Made by a program: the position numbers and the translations under genes | Part shown: piece by piece, positions 16,954 to 26,055 of the stretch | Numbering within the stretch: position 1 is the first letter of the stretch | Layout: each line of letters opens with the position of its first letter | The notes under the pieces: generated by a model | Databases searched by the model: none | Seen by the model: only the letters and a program-made list of their open reading frames with translations | Told to the model about the DNA's origin: nothing | Assembly (NCBI GenBank): GCA_903911355.1 | Contig: CAIWDD010000075.1 | Location: forward strand, 1-45,870 | Direction of reading: 5' to 3' | Length of the DNA stretch: 45,870 nt | Origin: an uncultured Nodularia sp. | GTDB lineage: Bacteria; Cyanobacteriota; Cyanobacteriia; Cyanobacteriales; Nostocaceae

Positions 16954-17790
16954 ATGGAACAACACACCATAGCAGGAGAAATCACTCAAACTGGAGTGGG
17001 ACTGCATAGTGGTGTGAGTACCCATGTGCGCATATTCCCAGCTCCATCTGGGAGTGGGCGGTACTTTGTGCGGGTGGATTTGCCAGATTTACCAATCATT
17101 CCGGCTCAAGTTACCGCCGTCAGTCAAACTCTGCTCTCTACACAATTGGGCCAAGGTGAAGCTGGTGTGCGCACAGTGGAGCACTTATTAGCAGCCCTGG
17201 CGGGTATGGGTGTCGATAACGCCCGCATTGAAATTGATGGACCAGAAGTACCACTATTAGACGGTTCAGCACAGGTTTGGACTGACAGTATTACTCAAGT
17301 TGGCTTAGTGTCGCAACCAACTAGTAAACCAGTTCCTTTGGTGGTGAAACAGCCCATCTGGATTTATGAAAATGATGCTTTTGCTTGCGCCCTTCCAGCA
17401 TCAATAACCCGTTTTAGTTACGAGATTGATTTTGAACTGTCGGCTATTGGCAACCAATGGTACAGTTGGTCATTAAGTGACAACTTTGTGGCGGAAATTG
17501 CTCCAGCTCGTACTTTTGGGTTACTACACCAAATTGAATACTTACAGAAAACCGGGTTAATTAAGGGTGGTAGCTTGGATAACGCCCTTGTTTGTGGGTC
17601 AGAAGGTTGGGTAAATCCACCACTCAGGTTTGAAAATGAACCAGTTCGTCATAAAATATTAGATTTAGTAGGAGATTTGAGTTTATTGGGAAATTTTCCT
17701 CAAGCTCATTTCTTAGCATATAAAGCCAGCCACAATTTACACATTCAACTGGCTCGGAAAATTTTAGAACAGGAATCGGGTAAAATCTAA
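16954..17790 (+). CDS. lpxC: UDP-3-O-acyl-N-acetylglucosamine deacetylase
   Basis: LpxC is the zinc amidase that carries out the committed step of lipid A synthesis. The 278 residues are slightly shorter than the proteobacterial enzyme. The zinc ligands are visible: H77 in [11 protein letters not shown], and H233 and D237 in [15 protein letters not shown], with the catalytic His260 in KASHNLH. The glycine-rich GVGLHSG is at 14-20. fabZ follows after 60 nt. Standard proteobacterial LpxC regulation by FtsH degradation cannot be inferred here. Confidence 0.96.
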   Translation: MEQHTIAGEITQTGVGLHSGVSTHVRIFPAPSGSGRYFVRVDLPDLPIIPAQVTAVSQTLLSTQLGQGEAGVRTVEHLLAALAGMGVDNARIEIDGPEVPLLDGSAQVWTDSITQVGLVSQPTSKPVPLVVKQPIWIYENDAFACALPASITRFSYEIDFELSAIGNQWYSWSLSDNFVAEIAPARTFGLLHQIEYLQKTGLIKGGSLDNALVCGSEGWVNPPLRFENEPVRHKILDLVGDLSLLGNFPQAHFLAYKASHNLHIQLARKILEQESGKI

Positions 17791-17850
17791 AATCTCAGGT
17801 TTTCACCCATAACTACTTAATTCATTAATTACAAATTCAACACAGCGCTA

Positions 17851-18360
17851 ATGGCAATTGTCACCCCAGTGAATAGTCCCGATACTACTGCACCTACATC
17901 TACCCCAGAAAAAAGTACTGAAATTAAAACCACATTTTCATCTGAAGAAATTCAGAAATTGCTACCCCACCGTTACCCATTCCTATTGGTAGATAAAATC
18001 ATTGACTATGTTCCGGAAAAACTGGCTGTAGGCGTTAAAAATGTTACTGTCAATGAACCACAGTTCCAGGGACATTTCCCAGAACGTCCCCTGATGCCTG
18101 GAGTGCTAATTGTTGAAGCAATGGCACAGGTTGGGGGTATTATTCTGAAGCAATTACCAGGGTTTGAGGAGGGACTATTTGTGTTTGCTGGTATCGATAA
18201 AGTGCGATTCCGCCGCCAGGTAGTTCCGGGAGATCAGCTAGTGATGACAGTAGAACTGTTGTGGATAAAACAACGTCGTTTCGCTAAAGTACAAGCCCGT
18301 GCAGAGGTTGACGGTCAACTTGCTACTGAAGGCGAATTAATGTTTTCTCGAATTAACTAA
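17851..18360 (+). CDS. fabZ: 3-hydroxyacyl-ACP dehydratase
   Basis: FabZ dehydrates 3-hydroxyacyl-ACP in fatty acid elongation, competing with LpxA for the same acyl-ACP pool. The hot-dog-fold core starts at [19 protein letters not shown] (32-50). The catalytic pair is His75 in [11 protein letters not shown] and Glu89 in VEAMAQ. Residues 1-30 are a Thr/Pro-rich extension not needed for the fold. Length 169. It sits between lpxC and lpxA, the order found in many Gram-negative lpx clusters. Confidence 0.97.
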   Translation: MAIVTPVNSPDTTAPTSTPEKSTEIKTTFSSEEIQKLLPHRYPFLLVDKIIDYVPEKLAVGVKNVTVNEPQFQGHFPERPLMPGVLIVEAMAQVGGIILKQLPGFEEGLFVFAGIDKVRFRRQVVPGDQLVMTVELLWIKQRRFAKVQARAEVDGQLATEGELMFSRIN

Positions 18361-18547
18361 TAAGCTGTCGAGTGGGTAAAGCCGTGGTTGACTCTTAAGC
18401 TCGACTTCCATAAATCACAAAACATCATCCAGTCTAGATTTTCGTTGCTCTTACACACAACTTGCTTTGCTCGACACTTTTGGCCACTGATTGTATAAAC
18501 GCCATTAATCGCGTTTCTACACTTAAAAAAGTTCTGGAGATTCACCC

Positions 18548-19366
18548 TTGAAAACGCTTATTCATCCCACTGCTGTAATTCATCCTCAATCGGAACTTCA
18601 CCCAACAGTGCAAGTCGGTGCCTATGCTGTGATTGGAGCTAATGTCAAAGTCGGCATGGAAACAATTATTGGCCCTCATGTCGTGCTAGAAGGTCCTTGT
18701 GAGATTGGAGCGCGAAATCAGATTTTTCCCGGTGCTGCTATTGGTATGGAACCCCAGGATCTCAAGTTTGTTGGCGAACCAACTTGGGTCAAAATTGGTG
18801 ATAATAACTTAATTCGTGAATATGTCACTATTAACCGTGCTACTGGGGCGGGTGAGGCTACGGTGATTGGTAATAATAACCTGTTAATGGCTTATGTACA
18901 CGTAGCTCACAACTGCATAATTGAAGACCACGTGATTATTCCTAACTCCGTGGCATTGGCGGGTCACGTCCATATAGAGTCACGTGCCAGGTTGGGCGGA
19001 GTTTTAGGGGTGCATCAATTTGTACATATTGGTCAACACGCAATGGTCGGGGGAATGGCACGTATTGACCGCGATGTGCCTCCTTATATGTTGGTGGAGG
19101 GAAATCCTGCACGGGTGAGAACTCTGAATCTAGTAGGGTTAAAACGTTCTGGGATGAGCTCTGAGGATTTACAAGTTTTGAAAAAGGCTTTTCGGCTTCT
19201 CTATCGCTCTGGTTTAAGTTTTAAGGAGGCTTTAGAAGCACTCGAACAACTCGGAGACAGTGAACAACTGCAATCCCTGCGTCGTTTTCTCCTACTTTCT
19301 CAAATGTCAGGAAGACGTGGGTTAATTCCGGGAAGGAAAAAAACCAGCCCCCATGATGACTCTTGA
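18548..19366 (+). CDS. lpxA: UDP-N-acetylglucosamine O-acyltransferase
   Basis: LpxA acylates UDP-GlcNAc at the 3-OH from hydroxyacyl-ACP, the first step of lipid A synthesis. The 272-residue protein is a left-handed beta-helix of hexapeptide repeats (IHPTAV, VQVGAY, VKVGME) with the catalytic His121 in VHVAHNC and a C-terminal helical bundle. The start is TTG 18548: MKTLIHPTAV is the family start and GGAG lies 9 nt upstream. The 187-nt gap after fabZ carries a degenerate copy of the Nostoc ATTAATCGCGT palindrome. Confidence 0.95.
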   Translation: MKTLIHPTAVIHPQSELHPTVQVGAYAVIGANVKVGMETIIGPHVVLEGPCEIGARNQIFPGAAIGMEPQDLKFVGEPTWVKIGDNNLIREYVTINRATGAGEATVIGNNNLLMAYVHVAHNCIIEDHVIIPNSVALAGHVHIESRARLGGVLGVHQFVHIGQHAMVGGMARIDRDVPPYMLVEGNPARVRTLNLVGLKRSGMSSEDLQVLKKAFRLLYRSGLSFKEALEALEQLGDSEQLQSLRRFLLLSQMSGRRGLIPGRKKTSPHDDS

Positions 19367-19538
19367 ATTTATACAGCTTTTATTGGGGTGAGGTGGACAA
19401 GAACGGGCATCATTCCCACCCCGGAATAGTTTTATCATTCACTGTAGTGCCTATATCCGTTAAATATACTGTATTGTATGAGTGTAATGTAACTATTTAA
19501 AACTCCGTTGTTAAATATTGATTTTTACTAATTATCAA

Positions 19539-20702
19539 ATGCGTATATTTATCAGCACAGGGGAAGTATCTGGGGATTTGCAAGGCTCATTGCTGATTCA
19601 GGCAATTAAGCGTCAATCCGCTGGTTTAAAATTAGAAATTGTGGCTCTGGGTGGGGAAAAAATGGCAGCCCAGGGCGCTACTATTTTGGGGAAAACTACC
19701 GGTATTGGTTCTATGGGTTTGGTGGAATCTTTGCCTTATATTTTCCCTACTATTAGGGTACAACGTCAGGCGATCGCTTTTTTGCAAGAATACCCCCCTG
19801 ATTTAGTCATATTAATTGATTATATGGGTCCTAATCTGGGGATTGGTACTTATATGCAAAAGCATTTACCACAGATACCAGTGGTTTATTACATCGCTCC
19901 CCAAGAGTGGGTCTGGTCTATTGGTTTACGTAATACATCCCGCATTGTCGGCTTTACAGATAAACTCTTGGCTATCTTCCCGGAGGAAGCCCGTTATTTT
20001 CGCGAGAATGGCGCACAAGTGCAGTGGGTGGGTCATCCCCTAGTTGACCGAATGCAAGATGCACCCAGTCGCTCAGTGGCTCGGGCTAAATTGCAAATTC
20101 CACAAGCACAAAAGGCGATCGCACTCCTCCCAGCTTCTCGTTATCAAGAGTTAAAATACCTCTTACCAGTAATTTTTCAAGCTGCTCAAAGTATTCAAGC
20201 TCAATTACCAGAAGTCCATTTTTGGATTCCCCTCTCTCTGGAAGCTTACAGACAACCCATAGAAGCAGCTATTCAACGTTATGGTTTACGGGCGACAATT
20301 GTGTGCGAGCAACAAAAAGAACTATTTGCCGCTGCTGATCTGGCTATCACTAAATCTGGTACGGTTAACCTAGAACTGGCTTTATTAAATGTGCCTCAAG
20401 TTGTGGTTTATCGCCTCAACCCCTTGACTGTTTGGATTGCTCGCAACATTCTTAAAGGTTCTATACCTTTTGCTTCACCAGTTAATTTAGTGGTCATGAA
20501 GCCCATTGTACCAGAATTCCTACAAGAACAAGCGACACCGGAAAATATTCTCCAATCATCTATGGAATTACTCTTAAATCCTGAGCGCCGACAGCAAACT
20601 TTCGCAGATTATACCGCAATGCGTCAGCTATTGGGGGAGGTAGGTGTATGCGATCGCGCTGCTGCAGAGATTTTGCAAATGTTACCAGGTTTTGGAAATT
20701 AG
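19539..20702 (+). CDS. lpxB: Lipid-A-disaccharide synthase
   Basis: LpxB condenses UDP-2,3-diacylglucosamine with lipid X to the lipid A disaccharide at the inner face of the plasma membrane; it is a GT19 glycosyltransferase. From ATG 19539 (MRIFISTGEVSGDLQGS) it has 387 residues. Family motifs include STGEVSGD (6-13), VIYIDYMGPN-like VILIDYMGPNLGIG, YYIAPQEWVWS, WVGHPLVD and KSGTVNLELAL. An in-frame TTG at 19518 is rejected. The gene completes the Omp85-lpxC-fabZ-lpxA-lpxB block; lpxD and lpxK are not in the window. Confidence 0.96.
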   Translation: MRIFISTGEVSGDLQGSLLIQAIKRQSAGLKLEIVALGGEKMAAQGATILGKTTGIGSMGLVESLPYIFPTIRVQRQAIAFLQEYPPDLVILIDYMGPNLGIGTYMQKHLPQIPVVYYIAPQEWVWSIGLRNTSRIVGFTDKLLAIFPEEARYFRENGAQVQWVGHPLVDRMQDAPSRSVARAKLQIPQAQKAIALLPASRYQELKYLLPVIFQAAQSIQAQLPEVHFWIPLSLEAYRQPIEAAIQRYGLRATIVCEQQKELFAAADLAITKSGTVNLELALLNVPQVVVYRLNPLTVWIARNILKGSIPFASPVNLVVMKPIVPEFLQEQATPENILQSSMELLLNPERRQQTFADYTAMRQLLGEVGVCDRAAAEILQMLPGFGN

Positions 20703-20722
20703 GAAATAATCACTAGAAGCAG

Positions 20723-22015
20723 ATGAAACAAAACCGCCCGATCGCTGTGGATTTATTTGCCGGTGCTGGTGGGATGACCCTCGGTTTTGAACAAGCTGGC
20801 TTTGATGTATTAGCATCTGTAGAAATCGACCCTATCCACTGTGCAACCCACAAGTTTAATTTTCCCTTTTGGACTGTTTTATGTCAGCCTGTTGAAGAAA
20901 CTACCAGTCAAGATATTAGACAAAATTCGGCTATTGGTGAGCAAGAAATTGATGTCGTCTTTGGTGGTCCGCCCTGTCAGGGATTCTCATTAATAGGTAA
21001 ACGTTCTTTTCAAGACCCTAGAAATTCCTTGGTATTTCATTACATTAGATTAGTATTAGCACTCCAGCCCAAGTTTTTTGTCATGGAAAATGTCAAAGGA
21101 ATGACTGCGGGAAAACATCAAGAATTTATTGCACAAATTATTAATGAATTTGAGAGTAATGGTTATCAAGTTAAACAAAAATATCAGGTTTTAAATTCTG
21201 CCTATTTTGGAGTTCCCCAAAATCGCGAACGGTTATTTATTCTCGGTTGTCGTCATGATATAGAATTACCAAATTATCCAGACACCATTACTCAACCAGC
21301 TAAACAAAAGAAATCAGCATTATCTCATCAATTAAACTTAAGTCCGACAGTTTGGGAAGCATTGCAAGATTTACCAGAGATTGAAAAATATGATGAATTG
21401 TATCAACGTGATTGGGTAGTTGCAGAGTTGGGAAAGCCGAGTGATTACGGTCTATTACTGCGTGGTTTAAATTCGGCAAATAATAACTATGGATATCAAC
21501 GTCACTATGACCCTGGAATCCTGACATCAAGTTTAAGAACAAAGCATAGTTTAGAGTCTATGACCAGATTCGCAGCTACACCTCACGGTAAAACCGAAAA
21601 AATTAGCCGTTTCTATAAACTTGACCCCCAAGGTATTTGTAATACTCTCAGAGCAGGTACACCTAGTAATCGCGGAGCTTTTACTTCCCCTAGACCTATA
21701 CATCCTTTTCTACCCAGATGTATTACTGTGCGGGAAGCAGCGCGGTTACATTCTTATCCTGATTGGTTTAGGTTTCATTGCACAAAATGGCACGGATTTA
21801 GACAAGTGGGTAATTCTGTTCCTCCTTTATTGGCTAAAGCTGTAGGGTTAGAAATTATTAAATGTTTAGATTTCAAGTTAGATAAACCCACAAAAATACA
21901 AGATTTAGGAGATGATAAGTTACTGAATTTAGATATGACAGCAGCAGCTAAATATTACGGTGTTGCTTCCCAGATAATAGAGCCGAGAAAACGAAAATTA
22001 AATATCAGTCTATAA
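20723..22015 (+). CDS. DNA (cytosine-5-)-methyltransferase, solitary
   Basis: The 430-residue enzyme has the full set of m5C methyltransferase motifs: I DLFAGAGGMTLGFEQAGF (10-27), IV GGPPCQGFS with nucleophile Cys85 (81-89), VI MENVKGM (121-127), VIII QNRERLFILG (166-175), and the C-terminal pair IX/X (ITVREAARLHSYPDWF, RQVGNSVPPLLAKAVG). The target recognition domain lies at about 190-330. No restriction endonuclease gene adjoins it, so it is an orphan methylase. Cyanobacteria of this group have solitary m5C enzymes, including ones acting on CGATCG, the core of HIP1; whether this enzyme is one of them is a guess. It starts 20 nt after lpxB and may share its transcript. Confidence 0.93.
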   Translation: MKQNRPIAVDLFAGAGGMTLGFEQAGFDVLASVEIDPIHCATHKFNFPFWTVLCQPVEETTSQDIRQNSAIGEQEIDVVFGGPPCQGFSLIGKRSFQDPRNSLVFHYIRLVLALQPKFFVMENVKGMTAGKHQEFIAQIINEFESNGYQVKQKYQVLNSAYFGVPQNRERLFILGCRHDIELPNYPDTITQPAKQKKSALSHQLNLSPTVWEALQDLPEIEKYDELYQRDWVVAELGKPSDYGLLLRGLNSANNNYGYQRHYDPGILTSSLRTKHSLESMTRFAATPHGKTEKISRFYKLDPQGICNTLRAGTPSNRGAFTSPRPIHPFLPRCITVREAARLHSYPDWFRFHCTKWHGFRQVGNSVPPLLAKAVGLEIIKCLDFKLDKPTKIQDLGDDKLLNLDMTAAAKYYGVASQIIEPRKRKLNISL

Positions 22016-22029
22016 ACAATAAATTATTA

Positions 22030-22869
22030 TTACTGCTTATTTCCACTAGATAAACTACCTGCATTAAGGTTAATTAAAGGTAAAGTACCATCACCAGTGA
22101 TGACTGTAGGAAAACGACCATCCCATTTTTCTATAGCTTGCTTTTGCAGTAACTCAGGTGTTAAAGTTTGCCTTTGTAATCTTTGCGCTTCTGCTTGACC
22201 TTTAGCCCGGTTAATTTCAGCTTGGGCTTCTTGAGTAGCTTTTTGAGCAATAAATTCTGCTTGTTTAGCCTCCTGTTCTGCTATTTGTTTAGATTCAATT
22301 GCTCTACTAAACTCTGGAGAAAAGGAGAAGTTTACCAAGGAAACGTCATCTATAATAATACCGTAAGACTCTACACGTTTTTTGAGATTACTATCAATTT
22401 CTTGTTTTAATTCTGTTCTTTTGGTAATTACTTCCTCGGCTGTTTTTTTAGCCGTAGCTGCTTTGAGAACTTCCGATACTGCTGGGGTAATAATACCATC
22501 AATAATTAATGTTTCATCTCCCACTTGTTGATAAATGCGATTTACCTTCAGTGGGTCAATGTGCCAGTTAACTGCAAGTTCTGTGGTAATTGTTTGCAAG
22601 TCTTTAGAAGCTGCATCGGATTTAAAAGTATTTTTTTGCACCCGGACATTAATTCTTTTAACTGATATGACTATGGGTATAATCGGGTGTAGCCCTTCAT
22701 CTAAAACTCTATCCTGTACCTTACCAAACTGCATCAATACACCCCTTTCACCCGCATTAACAACTGCAAAAGGACGCATAATGATTGCCAAAAATAAAAT
22801 AAATATTCCTCCAGCAATATAAATTGCATAGGGAAATCTATTCTGAAGATTGATGCTAATTTTACTCAT
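22030..22869 (-). CDS. SPFH/prohibitin-family membrane protein
   Basis: The 279-residue protein has one N-terminal membrane anchor (about residues 11-33, FPYAIYIAGGIFILFLAIIM), a band-7/SPFH domain beginning GERGVLMQFGKVQDRVLDEG, and a long Glu/Ala/Gln-rich coiled coil (about 195-250, KQIAEQEAKQAEFIAQKA). It resembles cyanobacterial prohibitin-like proteins, which form membrane-associated rings; the cellular role is unclear. The start at 22869 is chosen because GGAGG lies just upstream; the in-frame ATG at 22881 overlaps that site. It is convergent with the methyltransferase gene (14-nt gap). Confidence 0.88.
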   Translation of the reverse strand: MSKISINLQNRFPYAIYIAGGIFILFLAIIMRPFAVVNAGERGVLMQFGKVQDRVLDEGLHPIIPIVISVKRINVRVQKNTFKSDAASKDLQTITTELAVNWHIDPLKVNRIYQQVGDETLIIDGIITPAVSEVLKAATAKKTAEEVITKRTELKQEIDSNLKKRVESYGIIIDDVSLVNFSFSPEFSRAIESKQIAEQEAKQAEFIAQKATQEAQAEINRAKGQAEAQRLQRQTLTPELLQKQAIEKWDGRFPTVITGDGTLPLINLNAGSLSSGNKQ

Positions 22870-23130
22870 TTTTTCCTCCATGAATTAAATTCAATCACCA
22901 ATCAGTATAAGTTTCTCATCAGCTACAAAAAATTTAAAATTAGTTTATGTTTAGCTACAGAATTACTCAGCCGCAGTTAATTTGGTCTAGTGTGCTGCAA
23001 CTGCTACCGTTGAGATATCAAAAACTTTAGCATAGTAGTCCACCTAATTATGATTTGGTGTAGAGGGAAATTAGTCTATAATCCAGGAGAACTCAAGTTA
23101 CTTGGAACATCGTAGAAATAATTAGTACTT

Positions 23131-24006
23131 ATGATACATAATCCATTTTCCCGGGTCAGGGTTCGTTATTTGTTCGCCAAGGGTCTACTGGTATCCTTGC
23201 TCTCCGGTATTTGTTTAGGTTATGTGCAAGGAATTAACGGACTGACACTTAATAATCAAGTTGTTGTCCTGGTGCTGTATATTTTAATATTTGGATTGCT
23301 TTGCCTGTGGATATTCGCAGACTTCAATCGTTTAGGAATTAATCTGCGGTATGTTGTGGGTATTCTGCCGAAGAACTATAAATGGTTACCGACGGTGGGC
23401 TTAGTTGTTATGGTAATCGTGTTTTCACTTAGTGCCTATCTAGTCTCATTTTCTCTGTTGTCGTGGTTCGCTCCTTCTTTTGTAGAGGAACTTCTGCGCC
23501 AAGTAGCCAGCAATGCTTCTGCTCACAGTTCAGCACCTTTACTAGACAATTTACTGAGTGCGATCGCAATTATAGTCGTGGCTCCCATGGCGGAAGAATT
23601 TATCTTCCGGGGAGTTATACTACAACGATGGGCTACTAAGTGGGGTATCCGTACAGCTTTGATTGTCTCCTCTGTCCTGTTTGGAATTTTACACCCAAAT
23701 TTCCTGGGATTATCTATGTTTGGTTTTGTCATGGGTGTGCTATATATCAAGACCCGAACATTAATTGTGCCTATAGCCTGTCATGGGTTAAATAATTTAC
23801 TAGCACTAACAGCAGGGTTTTTCTCTAATCAGCCACAAACTACCTCATCGCTGGATAACTTAGAACAATTGCGTTCCGGTTGGTGGGTAGGAGTTTTGTT
23901 GATGTTAATATCTTTGCCTGGGTTAATTCGGTTTTTATCCCGGAATTGGCCGCGCCGGAATGCACCAACCCCTTACTTAATCAACGCATCCCAAGCAAAT
24001 ACATAA
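23131..24006 (+). CDS. CPBP-family (CAAX-like) intramembrane metalloprotease
   Basis: The 291 residues contain about seven hydrophobic segments and the CPBP/Abi motifs: EEFIFR (155-160) with the glutamate pair and Arg, FGILHPNFLG with His188, and ACHGLNN with His218 and Asn221. These form the metal and catalytic site of Rce1-like membrane proteases. Substrates of the cyanobacterial family members are mostly unknown. It has a 260-nt divergent promoter region shared with the SPFH gene. The SGNH esterase gene follows after 88 nt. Confidence 0.88.
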   Translation: MIHNPFSRVRVRYLFAKGLLVSLLSGICLGYVQGINGLTLNNQVVVLVLYILIFGLLCLWIFADFNRLGINLRYVVGILPKNYKWLPTVGLVVMVIVFSLSAYLVSFSLLSWFAPSFVEELLRQVASNASAHSSAPLLDNLLSAIAIIVVAPMAEEFIFRGVILQRWATKWGIRTALIVSSVLFGILHPNFLGLSMFGFVMGVLYIKTRTLIVPIACHGLNNLLALTAGFFSNQPQTTSSLDNLEQLRSGWWVGVLLMLISLPGLIRFLSRNWPRRNAPTPYLINASQANT

Positions 24007-24094
24007 GTCTATTGTAGTCAAACAACAGAAATATATTCTTTAATGATGTAGAAATGTATAGAATCTTGTAAAGATATAAAATATAGTTCTAAAA

Positions 24095-24826
24095 ATGCAA
24101 ACACTCGAGCTTTCTTCCTCTGGGCTGCTAGTACAACCAAAGCCATTTCAGTCTTTGAGAATTATTGCACTAGGAGATAGCTTAGTTTATGGCTTTGGCG
24201 ACCCAGAAACAGGGGGTTGGGTTGAACAACTGCGGCGCTGGTGGATGTTGCCTGATAGTTGTGGTCATATATTATATAATTTGGGGGTGAGAGGCGATCG
24301 CACCCAGGAAGTAGCACAAAGGCTAGAAGTAGAATTTCGCCATCGAGGTGAATTAAGAAATCGGCTTCCCGACCTCATGATTCTCTCCGTCGGTGTGAAT
24401 GATTCCGCCCGATTAAAAAGTACCCAGGGTCGTAATTATACAGATTTCGCTGTATTTAAAACCGAAATTGCTGCTCTGCTCGCACAAGCACAAAAACTTT
24501 GCCCTGTGTTGTTTGTGGGGATGGTTCCTGTGGATGAAAGCAAAATGCCTTTTTTAGATTGCTTTTATTATAATCACAGCGACCAGTACCGTTATAAAGA
24601 AGTTACTAAACTTGCTTGTCAGCAACGGCAAATTCCTTACTTAGATATTTTCGATCAATGGATGGCCCGTGATGAATCGTGGCGTTTACAGCGCTTAGGT
24701 GTAGATGGTCTTCACCCCAATACCCTCGGTTATCAAACTTTGTTAGCAGACGTGATGAACTGGGAAGCACTAGCAGCCTACAATCAGAAGGCCAATGAAA
24801 AAATTAACCCCCATGAGGGGGTGTAA
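24095..24826 (+). CDS. GDSL/SGNH-family esterase or lipase
   Basis: The 243-residue hydrolase shows the SGNH blocks: I IIALGDSLVYGFGD with Ser29, a block II glycine in NLGVRGDRT, III SVGVND with Asn102, and V VDGLHPN with Asp204 and His207. No signal peptide is visible, so a cytoplasmic location is likely. Substrate unknown. The 3' end contains ACCCCC-ATGA-GGGGGT (24809-24824), a hairpin that could help end transcription toward the convergent DUF3172 gene. Confidence 0.88.
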   Translation: MQTLELSSSGLLVQPKPFQSLRIIALGDSLVYGFGDPETGGWVEQLRRWWMLPDSCGHILYNLGVRGDRTQEVAQRLEVEFRHRGELRNRLPDLMILSVGVNDSARLKSTQGRNYTDFAVFKTEIAALLAQAQKLCPVLFVGMVPVDESKMPFLDCFYYNHSDQYRYKEVTKLACQQRQIPYLDIFDQWMARDESWRLQRLGVDGLHPNTLGYQTLLADVMNWEALAAYNQKANEKINPHEGV

Positions 24827-24850
24827 ATTTAGACTCAATTCCCAAGGGCG

Positions 24851-25390
24851 CTAAAATCTCTCTGTTTCTTGCGGTTGCGTCACTGCTCCGGGCTGAGAGG
24901 TGAAAAAGTTTTGAGCAGCTTGGTTTTGGTAAATACATCTAATGTCAGGGTTTTCACTGTCCAAGTTACCTGTAAAGCCAAAGGTATTTAAACGACTCCT
25001 ACATTCTCTGACTTGGCTTGATGATACAAGCTTACGTTGCTCTAAAATTGCCCAGTTATTTTGGCGCAGAACGCACCCAGGACGCATACTTGGTTGAGCA
25101 ACATAGACGTTAAACGGGTTGAGAGTAACAAACAGTCTCGCGTCCATGACCATTGCACTGGCCCCAAACTGCACACAAATCTCAGGGTTAGGCGCTTTAG
25201 TATCTATGAATTCACGAGAAGCGACATTTGCCGGGGTTAAAGTGGTTGTGGAACTAAAGGCAATACCAATTCCAATACCCAACACCAGCACCCCCGCCAA
25301 AATGGCGATAGTAGAGATGTTGAACAAGGGGGATTGTAAAGCCGAGGATTTAGAAGTATTAGCTGGTCTACCAGTAGATTTACGTCTCAT
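24851..25390 (-). CDS. DUF3172 family membrane-anchored protein
   Basis: From ATG 25390 (MRRKSTGRPANTSKSSALQS) the product has 179 residues; a GTG at 25414 would add eight. A basic N-terminus precedes one membrane segment (about 26-47, ISTIAILAGVLVLGIGIGIAF). A conserved extra-cytoplasmic part follows, with four cysteines (EICVQFGASAMVMDARLF, RPGCVLRQNNW, VRECRSRLNTFG, IRCIYQN) that may form disulfides. DUF3172 is a cyanobacterial family of unknown function. It lies 176 nt after ndhN on the same strand. Confidence 0.82.
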   Translation of the reverse strand: MRRKSTGRPANTSKSSALQSPLFNISTIAILAGVLVLGIGIGIAFSSTTTLTPANVASREFIDTKAPNPEICVQFGASAMVMDARLFVTLNPFNVYVAQPSMRPGCVLRQNNWAILEQRKLVSSSQVRECRSRLNTFGFTGNLDSENPDIRCIYQNQAAQNFFTSQPGAVTQPQETERF

Positions 25391-25510
25391 TTTCGCTCTG
25401 ATTACCTTCAGCACTGAGAAAGTAGGGAGTTAGCTCAACTAACCTCCCTTTGACAGTATGACGATTCTTAATTGTAGTTCTGTTTTGCGATCGCCTTTGG
25501 CACAGGGCGG

Positions 25511-25563
25511 AGGGACATCGCCACCGGAAATTTAGCAAATTTCCAGTGACGATATGGTTCCCT
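25511..25563 (-). ncRNA. Long intercistronic hairpin just after ndhN
   Basis: Arms 25519-25533 and 25537-25551 around a 3-nt loop form 15 pairs in minus-strand RNA, two of them G-U. In plus-strand RNA the same two positions are C-A mismatches. AGGGA / TCCCT extend the stem outside a 4-nt bulge. It begins 4 nt after the ndhN stop. No U-tract follows. It could protect the ndhN 3' end, act as a processing site, or be a copy of a dispersed palindrome. Confidence 0.45.
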
Positions 25564-25566
25564 TGA

Positions 25567-26055
25567 TTAGACAGCTTGATAACTAGCAGAGTATGTGTCT
25601 TTGAGAGGTTGCCAACTGAAGGCGCGCGCCCCCCCTCTCTCTACTACTACTTTTACTCTGGGTTCCAAGCTAGGTAAGGTGGCTAAAAACTCAACTTCCT
25701 GATCTGCGAGAATATTCCCTTCAATGATCCACAACACCAGCCCCTTTGAATTTGGTGGTAGCTGTTCTAGATTGTAGGTAACAATCGGGGGAATATAATA
25801 TACATAACCTACCGCAGCACCACTACTAGAGCTTTTTTTACCCAGGTGAGGTGGTCTGACTCCATGAACTCCTGTGAGATAGGCAGCTACGTCGCCTAAC
25901 CCCCTGGCGGTAATATGAAGATCGACATAGCCAGTAGCCCTCAGTCGGCGGCGATATCGACCTTCAAAACCTCCTTCCAAAGGTACGTAAACACCAAGGG
26001 AACCAAATTTTTCCAGATCGCGAATGAAAGCGTTGCCAGTGGTAATCAGTGCCAT
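25567..26055 (-). CDS. ndhN: NAD(P)H-quinone oxidoreductase subunit N
   Basis: NdhN is a peripheral subunit of NDH-1 specific to cyanobacteria and plants; it sits on the ferredoxin-binding arm of the complex on the cytoplasmic side. The 162 residues match the family length and opening (MALITTGNAFIRDLEKFGSL). Further conserved segments are GVYVPLEGGFEGRYRRRLR, GLGDVAAYLTGVHGVRPPHLGKK, YYIPPI and the C-terminal VVVERGGARAFSWQPL. It faces away from the ribosomal protein cluster, with 863 nt between. Confidence 0.95.
   Translation of the reverse strand: MALITTGNAFIRDLEKFGSLGVYVPLEGGFEGRYRRRLRATGYVDLHITARGLGDVAAYLTGVHGVRPPHLGKKSSSSGAAVGYVYYIPPIVTYNLEQLPPNSKGLVLWIIEGNILADQEVEFLATLPSLEPRVKVVVERGGARAFSWQPLKDTYSASYQAV

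Noticed and set aside
18357-18545. Minus-strand open frame between fabZ and lpxA
   Set aside because: Short, antisense to a co-directional operon, with a degenerate dispersed palindrome inside and no recognisable product.
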